Shown piece after piece: positions 58,825 to 64,000 of a stretch of DNA of 64,000 bases. Made by a program: the position numbers and the translations under genes. The stretch lies in NCBI GenBank assembly GCA_965206615.1, contig OZ242219.1:124001-188000 (forward strand), in the 5' to 3' direction. Within the stretch, counting starts at the first letter, position 1. Each line of letters opens with the position of its first letter. The notes under the pieces are model-generated. The model was not told where the DNA came from. It searched no databases and worked only from the letters and a program-made list of their open reading frames with translations. Origin of the DNA: VXNE01 sp965206615. GTDB taxonomy: Bacteria; Pseudomonadota; Gammaproteobacteria; Pseudomonadales; Azotimanducaceae.

Positions 58825-58851
58825 GGGACGGGCTTGTCCCGTCCCGTCCCG
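58822..58851. repeat. CTTGT-loop hairpin
   Basis: TAGGGGACGGG-CTTGT-CCCGTCCCGTCCCG. Same sequence as the copies at 50172 and 53204. Its TAG ends the small frame starting at 58681. Confidence 0.85.
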
Positions 58852-58999
58852 AAGCCACCGCAATGTCCCGATTGGGGGCGATCACAGGGGCCGCTCCCGC
58901 GGATCCGTTCCCTGCCGGGCATCGCCGACAGGGGCCCGCCTTTGCACCCCCGGACCGCTTTGATTAGCCTTGCCGCCTTTCCCGACCCCGGAGGGGACC

Positions 59000-60184
<1,185 letters not shown>

Positions 60185-60558
60185 GCGAAGCCGGGCTGGA
60201 ACGCCCCTCCTGAGCGCCCCAGGGCAGCGGGGCGGTACGCGCCGCCAAATTCCTCGCTTGCGCTCGGTGTCTGGCCCCAGCCCCCACCTCCCTATGGCCG
60301 GCCCACGGTTGCCGGCGAGCAGCGCGCCAGGAGCGCAACCCCACCGGGTTCGAACGATGCGTTTGCCCTCCCGCAAGCCGGCCACTTACGGGCTTTTGCG
60401 CACGTCGTGGCCGACATCGCCCACGCCCTGATATCAGGGGGCTATTGGAATGTGGAACTATCGTGAAGGCGCTGGCGAATTACAGTAGACGGCCTTTGTT
60501 TTACCCGTTGCCCTCCCATAAGGTTGATCGCGAATCTTGCCATGGAGGGAACATCATA
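60185..60558. other. Intergenic stretch before uvrY
   Basis: No gene seen. 60210-60320 has loose similarity to the 70-bp repeat (AGCGCCCCA start and a CCCAGCC stretch). The last 100 bases are less GC-rich and probably carry the uvrY promoter, which I could not define. Confidence 0.4.
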
Positions 60559-61218
60559 ATGATTCGGACACTCATCACGGACGACCACGAACTGTTTCGC
60601 AAAGGCCTCGGACGGGTTCTGGCGGACGTTCATTCGATCGACATCGTCGGGCAGGCGAGCAGCGGCGAGCGCAGTGTGGAACTGTGCCGGGAACTGCTGC
60701 CGCATGTGGTACTCATGGACATCGTCATGCCCGGGATCGGCGGGCTCGAGGCGACGCGGCGCATCGTCCGGCTGGAGAAGGATATCCGCGTCGTCATGCT
60801 CACGGCGTGCCGCGACGAGCCCTTTCCGGCGCAGGCCCTGAAGGCGGGAGCGTGCGGCTACGTCACCAAGAATTCCGGTCTCGATCAGCTCATCACCGCC
60901 GTTCGGCGGGCCTTCGCCGGGCAGCGTTTCGTCAGCAGCGACGTGGCGCAGCAGCTTGCCCTGCGCGCCTTCGAGGAACGGCGGGACTGTCCGTTCGAGG
61001 CGCTGTCCAACCGCGAGATGCAAATCACGTTGATGGTGATCGGCTGCCAGCGGGTGCAGGACATCTCGACCAACCTGCACCTCAGTCCGAAGACGGTCAA
61101 CAGCTACCGCTACCGCATCTTCGAGAAACTCAATGTCTCCAGTGATGTGGAACTCGCGTTGCTTGCCGTCAAGCACGGCATGATCAACCCCGCGTCGCGG
61201 CCGGCCCTGGCCAGTTGA
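60559..61218 (+). CDS. uvrY: Response regulator UvrY/GacA
   Basis: 219 residues. Receiver domain with Asp8, Asp9 and phospho-acceptor Asp54 (VVLMDIVMPGIGG), and a LuxR-type HTH (LSNREMQITLMVIGCQRVQDI, LHLSPKTVNSYRYRIFEKL). Orthologue of GacA, which with the BarA/GacS kinase controls small RNAs and secondary metabolism. GGAGGG precedes the ATG. Location next to uvrC is conserved in gammaproteobacteria. Confidence 0.93.
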   Translation: MIRTLITDDHELFRKGLGRVLADVHSIDIVGQASSGERSVELCRELLPHVVLMDIVMPGIGGLEATRRIVRLEKDIRVVMLTACRDEPFPAQALKAGACGYVTKNSGLDQLITAVRRAFAGQRFVSSDVAQQLALRAFEERRDCPFEALSNREMQITLMVIGCQRVQDISTNLHLSPKTVNSYRYRIFEKLNVSSDVELALLAVKHGMINPASRPALAS

Positions 61219-61314
61219 AGCCGCTCTCTCTCCCGGTCGACCGACTCGGACCCGGTCGAGCGAGCCCGCAGGCGTAACGGGACAGGGCCGCAGGAAGGCC
61301 GTTTTCCTGTCTCG

Positions 61315-61344
61315 TTGCCTGCCTGGCGAGCCTCGCCGTATAGT
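61315..61344 (+). promoter_or_regulatory. Candidate promoter giving leaderless uvrC mRNA
   Basis: TTGCCT (61315-61320), an 18-base spacer and TATAGT (61339-61344). Seven bases after the -10 box comes the A of the uvrC ATG at 61351, so the transcript may start exactly at the start codon. No ribosome-binding site is visible. Confidence 0.45.
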
Positions 61345-61350
61345 TCGGCC

Positions 61351-63180
61351 ATGGTGGAGTCCGATCGGTTCGACCCGGAGCCGTTCCTTGCATCCCTGAC
61401 CAGGAAGCCCGGTGTCTATCGCATGCTCGACGCCGACGGCGGCGTGCTCTACGTGGGCAAGGCACGCAACCTCAAGGCCCGCGTGTCCAGTTACTTCCGG
61501 GCGTCCGGCCTCACCGCCAAGACCATGGCGCTGGTGTCGAAGATCGCGGACGTACAGATCACCGTCACCCGCAGCGAGACCGAGGCGCTCCTCCTCGAGC
61601 AGAGCCTCGTCAAGGAGGATCGCCCGCCGTACAACGTCGTCCTGCGGGACGACAAGTCGTATCCGTACATCCATCTCACGGACCATACGGACTATCCGCG
61701 CCTCACGTTCCATCGCGGCGCGAAGAAGAAGACCGGGCGCTACTTCGGCCCCTTTCCGAGCGCCTATGCGGTGCGCGACAGCCTGAACATCCTGCAGAAG
61801 CTGTTCCGTATCCGCTCCTGCGAGGACAGCTTTTTCCAGAACCGCTCGCGGCCCTGCCTGCAGTACCAGATCCACCGCTGCAGCGGGCCGTGCGTGGGGC
61901 TCGTCGACCCGCAGCAGTACGCCGACGACGTGCGGCTCGCGGTGCTGTTCCTGGAGGGATCGAGCCGCGCCGTGCTGCAGGAGTTCAAGCGGAAGATGGA
62001 GGTGGCGGCGGCGGCGCTCGACTTCGAGCGTGCCGCGAAATACCGCGACCAGATATCGCATCTGCGCCGCGTCCAGGAGAACCAGTACGTCCATGGCGCG
62101 GCCGGCGACGTGGACGCCTTCGGCATCTCGCTCGCGGGCGGGCATGCCTGCGTGCAGGGGCTCTTCGTACGGGACGGACGGGTACTCGGACAGCGCGCGT
62201 GGTTTCCGCGGAACGAGCTCGACATCGACCCCGGTGCGCTCCTGTCGGCGTTCCTGTCGCAGTACTACTTCGGCGGCGGGGAGCGCGAAGTTCCGCGCGG
62301 CGTCATCGTGTCGGTGCGGCCGACGGACCGGGATGTGCTCGCGGAGGCCCTCACGGAGCGGGCCGGCCGCAAGGTGGAGGTGGTCGCCGGGCCGCGCGGC
62401 CAGCGGGCGCGCTGGCTCGAGATGGCCCAGCAGAACGCGGAACTCGCGATCGGTTCCTTCGTGGCGGATCGCAGGAACGTCTTCGCCCGCTTCGTCGAGC
62501 TGCAGGAATGCCTCGGGTTCGCCGATGTCCCGCGCCGCATCGAGTGCTTCGACATCAGCCACACGTCCGGCGGCGACACGGTCGGCTCGTGCGTGGTCTT
62601 CGATACGAACGGTCCGCTCAAGTCCGACTACCGGCGTTTCAATATCGAGGGCGTCACGCCGGGCGACGATTTTGCCGCCATGGACCAGGCGCTCCGACGG
62701 CGCTACCGGCGCCTGAAGCAGGGCGAGGCGCCCTTTCCGGACGTGCTCCTCATCGACGGCGGGCTCGGCCAGGTGCGGCGGGCGGCGGCGGTGCTCGCGG
62801 AGCTGCAGGTGGAGGACGTGCGCCTGCTCGGCATCGCCAAGGGCGCATCGCGCAAGCCCGGCCTCGAGCGGATCCTCACCGACGAAGGGGAGGAGATCGT
62901 GCTGCCGCCGAGCGGCGGCGCGTTCCATCTCCTGCAGCACGTCCGTGACGAGGCGCACCGTTTCGCCATCACCGGCCACCGCGGCCGGCGCCGCAAGCGG
63001 CAGCGCGAGTCGGAACTCGATGGCATCCCGGGCGTCGGCCCCAAGCGCAAGCGCGAACTGCTCGCGCACTTCGGTTCCGTCGCCGGTATCAAGGGGGCGA
63101 GCGCGGAGGAGATCGCCAAGGCGCCGGGGGTCAGCCGCAGGCTCGCGGAAACCGTGTACGAGGCCCTGCACGCGGTGTAG
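61351..63180 (+). CDS. uvrC: Excinuclease ABC subunit C
   Basis: 609 residues. GIY-YIG nuclease domain (PGVYRMLDADGGVLYVGKA), cysteine-bearing region, UVR domain (FERAAKYRDQISHLR), RNase H-like endonuclease domain (IECFDISHTSGGDTVGSCVVF, DVLLIDGGLGQV) and C-terminal HhH (IPGVGPKRKRELLAHFGS). It makes both cuts in nucleotide excision repair. The stop is TAG followed by GGGGA, resembling the start of the hairpin repeats. Confidence 0.97.
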   Translation: MVESDRFDPEPFLASLTRKPGVYRMLDADGGVLYVGKARNLKARVSSYFRASGLTAKTMALVSKIADVQITVTRSETEALLLEQSLVKEDRPPYNVVLRDDKSYPYIHLTDHTDYPRLTFHRGAKKKTGRYFGPFPSAYAVRDSLNILQKLFRIRSCEDSFFQNRSRPCLQYQIHRCSGPCVGLVDPQQYADDVRLAVLFLEGSSRAVLQEFKRKMEVAAAALDFERAAKYRDQISHLRRVQENQYVHGAAGDVDAFGISLAGGHACVQGLFVRDGRVLGQRAWFPRNELDIDPGALLSAFLSQYYFGGGEREVPRGVIVSVRPTDRDVLAEALTERAGRKVEVVAGPRGQRARWLEMAQQNAELAIGSFVADRRNVFARFVELQECLGFADVPRRIECFDISHTSGGDTVGSCVVFDTNGPLKSDYRRFNIEGVTPGDDFAAMDQALRRRYRRLKQGEAPFPDVLLIDGGLGQVRRAAAVLAELQVEDVRLLGIAKGASRKPGLERILTDEGEEIVLPPSGGAFHLLQHVRDEAHRFAITGHRGRRRKRQRESELDGIPGVGPKRKRELLAHFGSVAGIKGASAEEIAKAPGVSRRLAETVYEALHAV

Positions 63181-63218
63181 GGGATACGCGCGCACCGGCG
63201 CGACTGCAAGGGGAAGTG

Positions 63219-64000
63219 ATGAGCGAGGAACCACGACCGGCACGGCAGTTCGACTACTCGCCGGAACAGTCCCTGGCGGCCGGGCTGCGGCTGCTCGCGG
63301 ATGTCGACCGCATCCTGCCGCTGATCGAGGAACACGCGGCGGCCACCGACCGACTCCCCGGGGTGCCCGACGCCGTCGTGGACGGGCTGACGGGCGCCGG
63401 CATGTTTCGCGCGGTCACCCCCTGCCAATACGGCGGACTGGAGGTCGATCCCGCCGCGTTTCTCGAAGCGGCGTGCCGCATCGCCTCCCGCTGCGCGTCC
63501 ACCGGCTGGTTCGCGGCGCTGATCGGCATTCACAACTGGCAGCTGGCCCACCTCGGCGAGGAGGCGCAGGACGAGTACTTCGCGACCGGACCCGACACTC
63601 GGGCGTCGAGTTCGTACGCCCCGACCGGGAAGGCCGAGTCCGTCACGGGCGGGTTCCGGCTGCGCGGCCGCTGGGACTTCAGCAGCGGCGTCGACCATGC
63701 CGAGTGGGCGATTCTCGGTGCCGTGATCCGCGACATCGAGGCGCCCGAGTTCCGGAGCTTCGTCGTCCCCCGGCGCGACTTCGAGATCGATCAGGACAGC
63801 TGGAACGTGGCCGGACTGCGCGGGACGGGTAGCAAGTCTGTCGTTCTGGAGGACGCCTTCGTGCCGGAGCACATGACGCACCGGATCGTCGACGTGCACG
63901 AACGCAGCGAACCCGGCATGCGGGTCAACGACCGGCCGCTGTTCCGCGTCCCCTGGCTGTCCGCCTTCTGGTACGCGATCGGCGCCACCGCGATCGGTGC
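63219..64000 (+). CDS. HsaA/HpaB-like flavin-dependent monooxygenase, oxygenase component, 3' end outside window
   Basis: The first 260 residues are visible and the frame is open at the right edge. GMFRAVTPCQYGGLEVDPAAF and GRWDFSSGVDHAEWAILGAV match the acyl-CoA-dehydrogenase-fold oxygenases such as HsaA and the C2 component of p-hydroxyphenylacetate hydroxylase. GGGGAAG precedes the ATG. These use FMNH2 from a separate reductase, which may lie beyond the window. Plain acyl-CoA dehydrogenase is less likely because the usual catalytic features were not seen. Confidence 0.82.
   Translation, partial: MSEEPRPARQFDYSPEQSLAAGLRLLADVDRILPLIEEHAAATDRLPGVPDAVVDGLTGAGMFRAVTPCQYGGLEVDPAAFLEAACRIASRCASTGWFAALIGIHNWQLAHLGEEAQDEYFATGPDTRASSSYAPTGKAESVTGGFRLRGRWDFSSGVDHAEWAILGAVIRDIEAPEFRSFVVPRRDFEIDQDSWNVAGLRGTGSKSVVLEDAFVPEHMTHRIVDVHERSEPGMRVNDRPLFRVPWLSAFWYAIGATAIG

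Overview
The window looks like chromosomal DNA of a gammaproteobacterium with high GC content (roughly two thirds G+C by eye), probably an uncultured marine or soil lineage. Support for this comes from Gram-negative outer-membrane functions (lpxC, a TonB-dependent receptor), a sigma54-type pspF/pspABC locus, the dnaX-ebfC-recR cluster, uvrY next to uvrC, dusA, hrpA and a small SRP RNA. Many genes carry GTG or TTG starts and overlap their neighbour by 4 bases.

Layout. 1-8 kb: end of a FecR anti-sigma gene, a TonB receptor with an STN signalling domain, a secreted carboxylesterase, a Baeyer-Villiger-type monooxygenase on the other strand and an Uma2-like protein. 8.5-14.2 kb: a DUF3604 protein, three phytanoyl-CoA-dioxygenase-like genes (two are a tandem duplicate, promoter included) and nudC. 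14.2-15.2 kb: a convergent short-repeat array that seems to break a gene, then tRNA-Ser(GGA) and the SRP RNA gene ffs on the minus strand. 15.4-21.2 kb: a molybdopterin oxidoreductase, divergent pspF and pspABC, and a glycerophosphodiesterase.

21.4-32.6 kb: dnaX, ebfC, recR, rnd, a YcgN-like protein, a membrane protein, a MoxR/VWA pair and hrpA. 32.9-36.9 kb: an HvfABC-like locus predicted to make a copper-binding modified peptide, then a PP2C phosphatase and STAS pair. 36.9-40.8 kb: dusA, lpxC, gltX, tRNA-Ala(GGC). 41-44 kb: three tandem membrane-anchored LytTR regulators. 44.5-50.2 kb: a fourth PhyH-like enzyme, a membrane operon with a cytochrome and HupE, and a thiolase-like/DUF35 pair.

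50.2-55.1 kb is an accessory island. It has gene fragments, a 42-bp inverted repeat, a MITE-like element, a nucleotidyltransferase (AbiEii-type) with an unknown partner, and hipBA. 55.2-64 kb returns to housekeeping and catabolism: a PHP phosphoesterase, coaE, a ferredoxin, an SDR, pyrF, glutaryl-CoA dehydrogenase, uvrY, uvrC and the start of an HsaA-like monooxygenase.

The most unusual signal is a set of dispersed palindromes. One family has a constant CTTGT loop and stems that vary with compensating changes. Copies sit at gene ends, and several begin with the TAG that stops the upstream gene. A separate 70-bp repeat does the same. Other candidates for new biology are the convergent repeat array, the nucleotidyltransferase pair, the LytTR triplet and the HvfABC-like locus.
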